This document shows positions 1 through 6,600 of a stretch of DNA of 13,464 nucleotides, piece after piece. How positions within the stretch are numbered: position 1 is the stretch's first letter; each line of letters opens with the position of its first letter. The notes under the pieces are model-generated. The model saw only the letters and a list, made by a program, of their open reading frames with translations, was not told where the DNA came from and searched no databases. The translations under genes and the position numbers were made by a program. This stretch comes from Bacillota bacterium. Lineage in GTDB: Bacteria; Bacillota; Sulfobacillia; JAJZYS01; JAJYTV01. The stretch is from contig JAJYNV010000449.1 of the NCBI GenBank assembly GCA_021786135.1, positions 1 through 13,464 on the forward strand, written 5' to 3'.

Positions 1-500
1 CCCATGAGCACGAGGATCATCGGTTCATTGATCGTGAGTACCCAGCGCACCCGGCCCTTGAGGGACCTTGCCACCTCGCGGCAGTAGCGCGCGAAGAGCT
101 GTGCGCTAGAAGGTGCAAGCACTCCGCCGCGCCGGCTGAGCCATGTCGGCAGGGTGAAGTGATAGAGCGTGACAACCGGCTCGACACCGACCTCGCGGCA
201 CACGTCCACCATGGCCCGGTAATGGTCCAGGGGGGCGGGATCGAAGCGGCCTTCCTCGGGCTCGATGCGCGCCCATTCGACCGAGAAGCGGTAGCTCTTC
301 AGGCCGAGATCGCGCAGCAGCGCGATGTCCTCGGGGTAGCGGTGGTAGTGGTCGCAGGCGTCGGCTGAGGGATCCTTGGAGCCTCCTCGCTGTTCCCACT
401 CCCACCAGTCGCAGCCCACGTTGCCGCCATCGACCTGGTGGGCGGATGTCGCGGCGCCGAACAGGAAGCCATCCGGAAAATCGCGCTCCGCCAAGGCCAT
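1..500 (-). CDS. GH1 family beta-glycosidase, N-terminal part (cut by window edge)
   Basis: Partial glycoside hydrolase family 1 enzyme (beta-glucosidase/beta-galactosidase type), a cytosolic (beta/alpha)8-barrel that cleaves beta-linked sugars. About 166 residues are present. They begin near DFPDGFLFGAATSAHQVDG, the usual GH1 opening, followed by DWWEWE, a HYHRYPEDI block, the YRFSVEWARIEPEEG strand and the INEP motif. The INEP glutamate (residue 159, codon at 24-26) is the family acid/base catalyst. The nucleophile half lies outside the window. The start is uncertain. ATG at 500 sits directly against an AAGGGGG Shine-Dalgarno with no spacer, whereas TTG at 494 has a 6-nt spacer and may be the real start. 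No signal peptide is seen, which fits a cytosolic enzyme. It is divergent from the ABC exporter. Family assignment is firm; substrate is unknown. Confidence 0.93.
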   Translation of the reverse strand, partial: MALAERDFPDGFLFGAATSAHQVDGGNVGCDWWEWEQRGGSKDPSADACDHYHRYPEDIALLRDLGLKSYRFSVEWARIEPEEGRFDPAPLDHYRAMVDVCREVGVEPVVTLYHFTLPTWLSRRGGVLAPSSAQLFARYCREVARSLKGRVRWVLTINEPMILVLM

Positions 501-580
501 CCCCCTTCGACGAAAAGCGAGCCGATCCGATGGAGATTTCCACGCATCGCCCTGGGGAACCTCCGGCGATGTGACGCAAG

Positions 581-597
581 GCACAAAACCGGTGTGC
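581..597. promoter_or_regulatory. Short inverted repeat in the GH1/ABC divergent intergenic region
   Basis: GCACA and TGTGC form perfect 5-bp arms around a 7-nt centre (AAACCGG), lying in the 160-nt gap between the divergent beta-glycosidase and ABC exporter genes. The position fits an operator shared by the two genes. The arms are short and could be chance. No convincing -35/-10 pair was found for either gene; a weak candidate for the exporter is GTGACG at 606 with GAGAAT at 631 and a long 19-nt spacer. Confidence 0.22.
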
Positions 598-660
598 TCC
601 CGCTCGTGACGCGGCAGGCCCCCTATCGGCGAGAATGGGGCCGAGATTGGAGGTCTGGGG

Positions 661-1593
661 ATGGCGGCGTTTGAGATCCGCGATCTGCACAAGATCTACG
701 GCCGCGACGTGCACGCGAACGATGGCCTCGACTTTGCGATCGAGGCGGGCGAGGTGTTCGGCATTCTCGGCCCCAATGGCGCCGGAAAATCGACGCTCGT
801 GCAGCAGATGGTCGGCCTGAGTGTGCCCACGAGCGGGGAGATCCGGCTGCACGGAGAGCGTGTCCGTGCGCACGATCGCCGTGTGCGCCAGGCGGTCGGC
901 TATCTTGCCCAGCGGCCGCTGGCCCTCTTCGACCTGCGGGTCCGCGAGGCGGTGGTGGCCACTGGCCGCCTGCGCGGCCTGGGACGCTCGGCCGCGGAGC
1001 GCGAGGCCAAGGAGCTTCTGGACGAGATCGGCCTGCTGGATCGCCAGGATCGCCTGGTAGGCAACCTTTCTGGCGGCGAGCACCGGCTCGTCGGAATCGC
1101 CACCGCGCTCGTCGGCAGCCCGCCGATCCTGATCCTGGACGAGCCGACGAACGAACTCGACCCGGTGGCGCGCCGCCGCGTCTGGGACATGCTGATGCGT
1201 CGGCGCGAGGCGGGCACCACGATCATCCTCGTGACGCACAACGTACTCGAGGCCGAGCGCGTCGTCGGACGGGTCGCTATCATGGCCCGCGGGCGGATCT
1301 CGGCTATCGGGACTCCGGGTGACCTCAAGGAGCGTCTCAACGCCAAGGTGCGCCTCGAGATCGCCCTGCGCGAGGATGGACCGGACGTCGGGGAGTGGCT
1401 CGCCGGCGCAAGGCAGATCGGAGAGCGGCGCTTCAGCCTGACGCTCGACCGCCCGCGCCTGGGCGAGGCGCTTCAGCACCTTGCGGGGCCTGCGGTCAGC
1501 GCCCAGATCGACGACCTTCGGATCGTGAGCCCGTCGCTTGAGGATGTCTATCTTGCCTACCACGACACGGAGGGTCATAGCGATGCGCACTGA
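661..1593 (+). CDS. ABC transporter ATP-binding protein (ABC-2 / DrrA type)
   Basis: 310-residue ATPase of a two-component ABC-2 exporter, powering substrate export at the cytoplasmic face of the membrane. Seen directly: Walker A GPNGAGKST (residues 37-45), Q-loop around LAQRP (82-86), signature NLSGGE (135-140; the usual final Gln is Glu), Walker B LILDEP (157-162), D-loop NELD and H-loop His193 (VTH). A C-terminal extension ends in the SLEDVYLAY block typical of DrrA-like exporter ATPases. ATG 661 is preceded by GGAGGT at 649-654 with a 6-nt spacer, so the start is secure. The stop overlaps the next gene (the permease) by 11 nt, indicating one operon. Known DrrA relatives export drugs, lipids or polysaccharides; the cargo here cannot be inferred. 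Confidence 0.95.
   Translation: MAAFEIRDLHKIYGRDVHANDGLDFAIEAGEVFGILGPNGAGKSTLVQQMVGLSVPTSGEIRLHGERVRAHDRRVRQAVGYLAQRPLALFDLRVREAVVATGRLRGLGRSAAEREAKELLDEIGLLDRQDRLVGNLSGGEHRLVGIATALVGSPPILILDEPTNELDPVARRRVWDMLMRRREAGTTIILVTHNVLEAERVVGRVAIMARGRISAIGTPGDLKERLNAKVRLEIALREDGPDVGEWLAGARQIGERRFSLTLDRPRLGEALQHLAGPAVSAQIDDLRIVSPSLEDVYLAYHDTEGHSDAH
1569..1574 (+). promoter_or_regulatory. Ribosome binding site that fixes the ABC permease start
   Basis: GGAGGG lies inside the end of the ATPase gene, 8 nt before ATG 1583. It favours this ATG over the upstream in-frame TTG 1538 and ATG 1544, which have no good Shine-Dalgarno and would add hydrophilic residues not needed for the first membrane segment. 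Confidence 0.7.
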
Positions 1594-2344
1594 CCATGCC
1601 TCCGGCAAGGCCGGGGCCTTCGCGGCGTTCTGGGTGCTGCTCTCCATGCAGCTGGCGCGCGCACGGCGCAGCTGGCGGCAGTACATCATCGTCTCCTCGG
1701 CGATGCCGAGCGGCATCGCCATCCTGCTGCGGGCGATGACGAGCCATCCGAGCGCCGCTCTCGCGCTGCAGATCATCAGCGGCAATGTGGTGCTGTCGGT
1801 GACCATCACGGCGATCGCCATGCTCGCGCAGCAGGTGGCCTGGATGCGCCAGAACCGCACCTTCGACTACTACCACACCCTGCCGGTGGCCAATTCCGCC
1901 GTCATCCTGGCGATCCTGGTCGCCTACCTCATCTTCGCGCTGCCCGGCATCGCCGTGGTACTTACGGTCGGGGCACTCTTCTACGGGGTGCACCTCGTCA
2001 TCTCATGGGGGCTCGTGCCGGTCATCCTCGGCACCGGCGTCGCGCTATCCGGCATAGGCGCTCTCCTGGGCATGGCATCGCGCGATGGCGAACTCGCGGG
2101 TCTCACTGGCAATCTTGTCATGATGGCCGTCCTCTTCCTGGGCATCATCCCCGCAAGCCGCCTGCCCTTGCCGCTCGTCGCCCTCTCGGACATCCTGCCC
2201 TCCACCTACGGCGTGCGTCTTCTGCTGCATCTCCTGACGGGGCACGCCACAGCCGTCGTCTGGCTCGTGGACGGGGTGATGCTCCTCGTGTTCTCGGCGC
2301 TGCTGTTCCTTGCCGTGGAGCGTCTCAGCTACCGCGTCGACTAG
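1583..2344 (+). CDS. ABC-2 type transporter permease
   Basis: 253-residue integral membrane protein, partner of the upstream ATPase. By hydrophobicity about six membrane segments are visible, roughly at residues 36-52, 64-83, 104-131, 139-164, 173-190 and 224-245. A positively charged N-terminus (ARARRSWRQ) likely stays inside. The WMRQNRTFDYYHTLP stretch between segments 2 and 3 resembles the coupling region of ABC-2 permeases, where the conserved cytoplasmic loop contacts the ATPase. It overlaps the ATPase gene by 11 nt and starts at ATG 1583 behind GGAGGG. Together they form a complete minimal exporter (2 ATPases + 2 permeases). No substrate-binding protein is nearby, consistent with export. 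The substrate is unknown. Confidence 0.88.
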   Translation: MRTDHASGKAGAFAAFWVLLSMQLARARRSWRQYIIVSSAMPSGIAILLRAMTSHPSAALALQIISGNVVLSVTITAIAMLAQQVAWMRQNRTFDYYHTLPVANSAVILAILVAYLIFALPGIAVVLTVGALFYGVHLVISWGLVPVILGTGVALSGIGALLGMASRDGELAGLTGNLVMMAVLFLGIIPASRLPLPLVALSDILPSTYGVRLLLHLLTGHATAVVWLVDGVMLLVFSALLFLAVERLSYRVD

Positions 2345-2416
2345 CCTCGGCCGCTGAAGGAAGGAGCGAGGGCATAGGGCAAGAATGAATGGGTGAGCAT
2401 CTGGAAGCCGGGCCCT

Positions 2417-2424
2417 GGGAGGAA
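2417..2424 (+). promoter_or_regulatory. Ribosome binding site for the TTG start of gloA
   Basis: GGGAGGAA lies 7 nt before TTG 2432 (9 nt counted from GGGAGG). It decides the gloA start in favour of TTG 2432 over GTG 2393, which would add 13 residues absent from GloA proteins. Confidence 0.75.
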
Positions 2425-2431
2425 TCAGCCT

Positions 2432-2809
2432 TTGCGCATCCTGCACACGCGCATTCGCGTACGGGATCTTGAGCGTTCGATCGCCTTCTACCGTGACGTG
2501 CTGGGCCTCGAAGAGGCGGGGGCCCAGACGTCGCCCCGCGGCAACCGTCTCGCCTTCATGCGCGACCCGGATTCGGGGCACGAGATCGAGCTCTGCTTCC
2601 AACCGGGCGAGGGCGAATTCCGCTTCCCCGAGGACATCTTTCACATCGCGCTCGCCGTCGCCGACCTGCGCGAGACGGGCGAGAGGCTGAATGCCCTTGG
2701 CATTCCGTTCACGGACGGGCCGCACTTCAGCGAGAGCGGGTCGGCGCTTGCCTTCATCGACGACCCCGACGGCTACGAGATCGAGCTGCTGCAGCCGAGT
2801 GACGCCTGA
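2432..2809 (+). CDS. gloA: Glyoxalase I (lactoylthiol lyase), VOC superfamily
   Basis: 125-residue metalloenzyme that isomerises the methylglyoxal-thiol hemithioacetal to an S-lactoyl-thiol in the cytosol. Starting at TTG 2432 the protein begins MRILHTRIRVRDLERSIAFY, almost the canonical GloA opening. All four metal ligands of E. coli GloA (His5, Glu56, His74, Glu122) have counterparts: His5, Glu53 (IEL), His71 (FHIALAV) and Glu118 (DPDGYEIEL). Length is close to the 135 residues of E. coli GloA. Most Bacillota lack glutathione, so bacillithiol or another thiol may be the real cosubstrate; that is inference. It overlaps the next gene, a glyoxalase II-like hydrolase, by one base (TGATG), which supports a joint methylglyoxal pathway. 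The gap to the exporter upstream is 87 nt, so membership of that operon is open. Confidence 0.92.
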   Translation: MRILHTRIRVRDLERSIAFYRDVLGLEEAGAQTSPRGNRLAFMRDPDSGHEIELCFQPGEGEFRFPEDIFHIALAVADLRETGERLNALGIPFTDGPHFSESGSALAFIDDPDGYEIELLQPSDA

Positions 2810-3585
2810 TGCCGCTCGAGGACGACTTCTGCGACATCATCCGCAAGGCGCGTGCCGGGTTGGGACGCACGACGGTCGCCGTCGCCAGCGACGCCAACCT
2901 CGCTCCGCTGCGGCTTGAGGCGCTCGAGGCTGGTCAGATGCCGACCTCGAGCGAGGTGGAGCACCTCGCGGCCGTGCTCGGCCTGAGGGCGGGCCCCCTG
3001 CGCGCCATCGCCACGGCCGCGGCGGAGCCTCCGCCGCAGCGACCGCCCAAGGGCTATGCCGTGACCGCCGTCTTCGCGCGGGACGTCGGCGCCTTCGCCT
3101 ACGCAGTGGAGGGTCCGGGCGCCGTGTTCCTCGTCGACTGCGGCGGCGACGTGCCGCGGCTCCTGGGGGCACTTGGCCGCACGCCGGACGCCGTGCTGAT
3201 AACGCACGGCCACCATGACCACGTCGGCGGTCTCGGCACACTGCCGCCAGGGGTGGAGGTCTACGCCCATCCCGAACTCAGCCGGCGCATCCCGGGCTCC
3301 CGGCCGCTCGAGAACGGCGAGCGCGTAGCCGGACTCGACGTCATGTACGCGCCGGGCCACAGCCTGGACATGCTCGCCTTTCTCGGCGATGGCCTCGCCT
3401 TCGTTGGCGACACCATCTTCGCGGGCTCGCTCGGACGGGCGGACAGCGCCCGCAACTATCCCGTACTGCTCGAGACCGCGCGCCGCATCCTCGCGGCGCC
3501 GGACGACACCGTACTCTACTGCGGGCATGGCCCCGTCACGAGCGTCGCCTGGGAGCGCGAGCACAATGCGTTCCCTGTAGCGTAA
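2809..3585 (+). CDS. XRE-type HTH fused to MBL-fold hydrolase (glyoxalase II-like)
   Basis: 258-residue two-domain protein. Residues ~5-68 look like a five-helix XRE/lambda-repressor fold (TTVAVASDANLAPLRLEALE aligns with the HTH helices; EVEHLAAVLGL is the usual next helix). A proline-rich linker (PPPQRPP, 74-80) leads to a metallo-beta-lactamase domain with HGHHDH (133-138), PGHS (His184), GDTIFAG (Asp201) and CGHGPVTSVAWEREHNAF (His240), the last being the C-terminal glyoxalase II signature. The metal ligands are complete, so hydrolysis of an S-acylthiol such as S-lactoyl-thiol is likely. The start ATG 2809 overlaps the gloA stop by one base, and its own Shine-Dalgarno is weak, so translation is probably coupled. 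The HTH could make this a self-regulating enzyme, or it may be a relic used for dimerisation. The catalytic family is firm; the DNA-binding role is inferred. Confidence 0.87.
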   Translation: MPLEDDFCDIIRKARAGLGRTTVAVASDANLAPLRLEALEAGQMPTSSEVEHLAAVLGLRAGPLRAIATAAAEPPPQRPPKGYAVTAVFARDVGAFAYAVEGPGAVFLVDCGGDVPRLLGALGRTPDAVLITHGHHDHVGGLGTLPPGVEVYAHPELSRRIPGSRPLENGERVAGLDVMYAPGHSLDMLAFLGDGLAFVGDTIFAGSLGRADSARNYPVLLETARRILAAPDDTVLYCGHGPVTSVAWEREHNAFPVA

Positions 3586-3597
3586 GGCAGGGTGGAC

Positions 3598-4443
3598 ATG
3601 GCAGAGATTTCAGCGCAGGGAAGGCGGCCCGTCGAAATCTGGCGTGGCGATGCGGTGCGACACGCGATCGGACGCAGCCTCGGCCCCGACGCCATCGTCG
3701 TGGGGCGGCCTGGCTCGCCCAGCCCCGGTTGGCTCGCGGGTCTGCCGTTCGGGCCGGACCAGTTCTTCCTCGGCAGTGCCTCCGGCGCCCTTGGCATCGA
3801 CGATCTGCCGCTGCTCTTGGCCGCCATGCTCCGGGAACTGCCGTCCGAGGTGCGACGCGTCTACCACTACGACGCGAGTTGGCTTGGACCCGTCGGGCGC
3901 GCCTATCTCGAGCAGGGATTCCAAGAGTTCGTGCACCGCTTCAGCATGCAGAGGCGGCTGCCAGCGCCGAACGCGCCAGAGGAGAGGCTTAGGCTCCTGC
4001 CGTTCGCAGCGGACCAGGAGGACCTCTTCGTCGAAACCTACGCGCGCTGCCTCGTCGAGTGCCGATCTCCCATGTCGCTCGAGGACCGGCAGAATCCTCA
4101 GGCGGCGCTGGCCTTTCAGAGCGCCCAGGACCACGGGCCCGACGGCAGGCGCTGGTACCTTGGCCTGCAGCTGGACGGCCGACCGGCAGGCATGGCCCTT
4201 CTGGACCGCTATGGCCCTGCGCCGAGCGATTGGGTCGTGAGTTTCCTCGGCACGGTGCCCGAGTGCCGCGGGCAGGGGTACGGCCGCGAACTCCTCTTGC
4301 GCACGGCTGCACAGGCCACACGCGCCGGAGCGCGCAGGCTGCACCTCGCCGTCTGCCAGCCGAACGAGCCGGCACTCGCGCTCTACCGGAACTTAGGCTT
4401 CCGCACCGAAGAGACGTACCGCGTGTTCAGGCTCGCCCGCTAG
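3598..4443 (+). CDS. GNAT-family N-acetyltransferase, probably two GNAT halves
   Basis: 281-residue protein. The C-terminal half (~185-280) is a clear GNAT acetyltransferase domain: beta4 strand ending FLGTV, acetyl-CoA pyrophosphate loop PECRGQGYG (221-229), and the C-terminal NEPALALYRNLGF block (256-268). The N-terminal half (~15-120, with VRRVYHYDASWLGPVGRAYLEQGF) resembles a degenerate GNAT fold without a visible CoA loop, as in tandem-GNAT proteins such as mycothiol synthase. The acceptor substrate cannot be told; small thiol, amine or protein N-terminus are all possible. ATG 3598 is preferred over GTG 3592 because AGGG at 3589-3592 lies 5 nt upstream. It begins 12 nt after the MBL-hydrolase stop, so it is probably the third gene of the glyoxalase unit. 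Its stop is only 3 nt from the convergent membrane-protein gene. Confidence 0.85.
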   Translation: MAEISAQGRRPVEIWRGDAVRHAIGRSLGPDAIVVGRPGSPSPGWLAGLPFGPDQFFLGSASGALGIDDLPLLLAAMLRELPSEVRRVYHYDASWLGPVGRAYLEQGFQEFVHRFSMQRRLPAPNAPEERLRLLPFAADQEDLFVETYARCLVECRSPMSLEDRQNPQAALAFQSAQDHGPDGRRWYLGLQLDGRPAGMALLDRYGPAPSDWVVSFLGTVPECRGQGYGRELLLRTAAQATRAGARRLHLAVCQPNEPALALYRNLGFRTEETYRVFRLAR

Positions 4444-4446
4444 CCG

Positions 4447-4755
4447 TCAGACGTGCTGGCGTTCGATGTAGCCCATGAGGCTGGCGGCGCAAGTCAGCGC
4501 GCCGACGATGACGAAGTCGGTGGCGGCACCGGTGTGATGGACGAACGGCAGGGCCACCAGTCCGAGGCCGAAGAGACCGGACGTGGCGAAGGGCCAGCGG
4601 TCCGGCACCAGATTTGCGATGACCCCCGCAAGCGCGATGAAGAAGCCGAAGATTACGGAGCTCGCCATGCTGAATCCGCTGTGGAAGTGCAGGGCATAGG
4701 TGGAGGATAGTTGCCACACGCCCAGGATGAGGACGAGCCAGCGCCATAGCCGCAT
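4447..4755 (-). CDS. Small membrane protein (SPW-repeat-like)
   Basis: 102-residue hydrophobic protein with about four predicted membrane segments: LVLILGVWQLSSTYALHF, ASSVIFGFFIALAGVIANL, a segment around FGLGLVALPFV, and VIVGALTCAASLMGYI. The pattern of a Trp-containing first helix followed by SSVIFGFFIAL resembles SPW-repeat (vitamin-K-epoxide-reductase-unrelated, four-helix) membrane proteins; this is a pattern-level match only and no function is known. ATG 4755 follows GGAAGGGGG with a 10-nt spacer; a TTG at 4776 would overlap that site and is less likely. It lies 36 nt downstream of the DtxR-family gene on the same strand and is probably co-transcribed. This raises but does not show a link to metal homeostasis. 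Confidence 0.68.
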   Translation of the reverse strand: MRLWRWLVLILGVWQLSSTYALHFHSGFSMASSVIFGFFIALAGVIANLVPDRWPFATSGLFGLGLVALPFVHHTGAATDFVIVGALTCAASLMGYIERQHV

Positions 4756-4791
4756 CGCCTTTATGCCCCCTTCCAAGCCGCGGCCGCAGGA

Positions 4792-5448
4792 TCAGCCGGT
4801 GGAGCGCACCGCCAAGCGCCGCGCGGTCTCGAGCGAAACGGTGAAGCTCTTCTCTCCCATCTCGCAGGTGAGGCCGTCTGGCGTGTTCTTGAGGATCTTC
4901 AGTTCAGCGCCGGGCACGAGGCCCTGCTGCTGCAGCTCCTGGAGGAACTCGCCGAGGCCCTCCACCTGCTCGAAGACGCGATCGACGACGACATGCAGGC
5001 CCGCGGGTGTTTCGGCGAGCGTGCGCAGAGGCGAGCTCTCAGACTGCGATAGGCCGGGAATCGGGTTGCCATGCGGGCAGGTGGTCGGTCGACCGAGGCT
5101 CTGCCACAGCCTCTCCTCGAGCAGCGGCGTCAACGCGTGTTCGAGATGGTGGGCCTCCTGGTGGCACTCCGCCCAGTCGAGACCGAGCACGTCATGGGCC
5201 CAGCGCTCCGCGAGGCGGTGGCGGCGAACTACCTGCTCCGCCTCCACGAGCCCCTTCGGGGTGAGGCGGAGCGCCTTACGGCCGTCATCTTCGACGAGCC
5301 CGTCACGTTTCAGACGCCGCATGGCCTGCGTCACGCTCGGCGCCGAAACGCCCAGGTACTCCGCTATGCGGGCGCTGAACGGGTTCTGGGTTTCCACCGA
5401 GAGCACGTAGATCGCTTCGAGGTAATGTTCGACATTGCTGGTCGCCAC
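4792..5448 (-). CDS. DtxR/MntR-family metal-dependent transcriptional regulator
   Basis: 218-residue cytosolic repressor. Residues ~5-65 form the winged HTH (IAEYLGVSAPSVTQAMRRLKRDGLV), ~70-140 the dimerisation/metal domain with CPHGNPIPG (124-132), and ~145-218 a FeoA/SH3-like domain, so it has the long DtxR/IdeR layout rather than the short B. subtilis MntR one. Aligned by eye to the MntR metal site (D8, E11, H77, E99, E102, H103), the residues are H8, E11, H77, H100, E103 and H104. The ligand set is thus His-richer than either MntR or IdeR, and the metal cannot be assigned. The start is GTG 5448; an AAGGGA sits ~13 nt upstream, and the nearer ATG is out of frame. A perfect 10-bp inverted repeat lies 46-81 nt upstream and could be its operator. 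Confidence 0.92.
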   Translation of the reverse strand: MATSNVEHYLEAIYVLSVETQNPFSARIAEYLGVSAPSVTQAMRRLKRDGLVEDDGRKALRLTPKGLVEAEQVVRRHRLAERWAHDVLGLDWAECHQEAHHLEHALTPLLEERLWQSLGRPTTCPHGNPIPGLSQSESSPLRTLAETPAGLHVVVDRVFEQVEGLGEFLQELQQQGLVPGAELKILKNTPDGLTCEMGEKSFTVSLETARRLAVRSTG

Positions 5449-5493
5449 CGCGCATCACGTTCCCTTCGCCGGCGACTCGCCGACAAGCAAGTG

Positions 5494-5529
5494 CGAGCGG
5501 TCGTGCAAGATGTTCTGCCCGACCGCTCG
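5494..5529 (-). terminator. Strong stem-loop between proline dehydrogenase and the DtxR gene
   Basis: CGAGCGGTCG (5494-5503) and CGACCGCTCG (5520-5529) are perfect 10-bp complementary arms around a 16-nt loop that can itself pair GCA with TGC. It begins 66 nt after the proline dehydrogenase stop on the minus strand, so it may end that transcript, but only a weak U-rich run follows (TTGCTTG). On the plus strand it is followed by TATTTT, a better U-tract but with no gene to terminate. Because it lies just upstream of the DtxR-family gene, it may instead be an operator. Confidence 0.45.
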
Positions 5530-5595
5530 TATTTTCCTGCTATCTGGTTCACGGGATCAATGCCCGATGGTCGCCCTCAGGATTCCACGCGAGCG

Positions 5596-6519
5596 TTACT
5601 TGCGCCACAAGGAGCGCAGCATGAAGCCTAGGTTGGCGGGGCGCTCGGCTAGGCGCCGCATGAAGTAGGCGTACCAGTCGGTGCCGTAGGGGACGTAGCA
5701 GCGGACGCGGTAGCCGGCCGCCGCAAGCTCGCGCTGGCGCGCCGAACGGATGCCGTAGAGCATCTGGAACTCGAAGCGTTCGCGCGGGAGCTTGCGTTCC
5801 TTCACCCAGGCGTCCACCTGCTGGATGATCGCCTCGTCATGGGTGGCGATTGCGACATAATGGCCGCGTTTCAGGCAAGTGTCGACGAGTTCGAGATAGC
5901 TGCGGTCGACATCGGCCTTCTGCGGGAAGGCGACGCTCTCAGGCTCGAGATAGGCACCCTTGACGATGCGGACGGTGACGCCGTCGCCGATCAGGCGATC
6001 CAGGTCGTTCTTGGTGCGGTAGAGGTAGGACTGCAGAACCGTGCCGATCTTGTCGTAGTCCCGCCGCAGCGTGTAGACCACGTCGAGCGTGGCGTCGACG
6101 TGCTGCGAGTCTTCCATGTCGATGCGGACGAAGTTCTGGCTCTCCTTGGCGGCCGCGACGATGCGCCGCATGTTGCCGAGACACTCCTCGCGACCGACGT
6201 CGAGCCCCATCTGCGTCAGCTTGATCGAGACGTTGGCGTCGACCTTGGCATCGGCTATGGCGTGGAGCACTTCGATGTAGGCGTTCGCCTGCACCTCGGC
6301 ATCCTTCGCGTTCGTCACGCTCTCTCCCAGGTGGTCGAGGGTGGCGAGGATGCCCTGCCCATTCAGCTGCCTGATCGCGGCAATAGCGTCTTCAAGCGTG
6401 ACACCCGCAAAGAAGCGGCGCGCTCCGAGCGTCTTGTCGTGCTTGTGCACGAAGCGGGAGACTGATGGCGAGCCAGCGAGGCGAAGAATCAATTGACGCA
6501 AGAATTGCGTACTGTCCAA
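5596..6519 (-). CDS. Proline dehydrogenase, monofunctional (PutB/FadM type)
   Basis: 307-residue FAD enzyme that oxidises L-proline to pyrroline-5-carboxylate, feeding electrons to quinone at the membrane surface. Motifs along the barrel: SIKLTQMGLD (98-107), VRIDMED (131-137), VLQSYLYRT (161-169), RIVKGAYLEP (184-193), ATHD (225-228), FQMLYGIR (251-258), and the proline-binding C-terminal YFMRRLAERPAN (285-296). Length matches the ~300-residue Bacillus enzymes, so it lacks the aldehyde dehydrogenase half of bifunctional PutA, and no such gene is adjacent. The start is TTG 6519, giving MDSTQFLRQLILRL; GGAAAGGG at 6529-6536 lies 9 nt upstream. A longer reading to 6585 would start within the predicted promoter. 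An extended -10 promoter lies ~50 nt upstream of the start. Confidence 0.95.
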   Translation of the reverse strand: MDSTQFLRQLILRLAGSPSVSRFVHKHDKTLGARRFFAGVTLEDAIAAIRQLNGQGILATLDHLGESVTNAKDAEVQANAYIEVLHAIADAKVDANVSIKLTQMGLDVGREECLGNMRRIVAAAKESQNFVRIDMEDSQHVDATLDVVYTLRRDYDKIGTVLQSYLYRTKNDLDRLIGDGVTVRIVKGAYLEPESVAFPQKADVDRSYLELVDTCLKRGHYVAIATHDEAIIQQVDAWVKERKLPRERFEFQMLYGIRSARQRELAAAGYRVRCYVPYGTDWYAYFMRRLAERPANLGFMLRSLWRK

Positions 6520-6528
6520 TGTGCGTCG

Positions 6529-6536
6529 CCCTTTCC
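6529..6536 (-). promoter_or_regulatory. Ribosome binding site for the TTG start of proline dehydrogenase
   Basis: On the minus strand this reads GGAAAGGG and lies 9 nt before TTG 6519. No comparable site precedes the ATG codons at 6585 or 6570, which lie within or upstream of the promoter. Confidence 0.7.
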
Positions 6537-6568
6537 GTTGCACCGGTAAGCGTATGAATCCGGCGAAC

Positions 6569-6577
6569 ATCATAGCA
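6569..6577 (-). promoter_or_regulatory. Extended -10 promoter for proline dehydrogenase
   Basis: On the minus strand the sequence reads TGCTATGAT, a TGn extended -10 with TATGAT matching TATAAT at five of six bases. No good -35 is present, as is usual for extended -10 promoters. It gives a leader of about 40 nt before TTG 6519. Confidence 0.6.
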
Positions 6578-6600
6578 CCGGGCACGCTGCGCGGCCATGT

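Noticed and set aside
106..1860. Long minus-strand open frame (584 codons) across the GH1/ABC region
   Set aside because: It runs antisense to the ABC ATPase and overlaps the GH1 gene in a different frame. The translation is Arg/Pro/Ala-rich without motifs, a common artefact in GC-rich DNA.
2393..2431. Longer gloA starting at GTG 2393
   Set aside because: It adds 13 residues not found in GloA and ignores the strong ribosome site just before TTG 2432.
6520..6585. Proline dehydrogenase starting at 6585
   Set aside because: The extra 22 residues overlap the extended -10 promoter and are absent from Bacillus homologs; TTG 6519 has the ribosome site.
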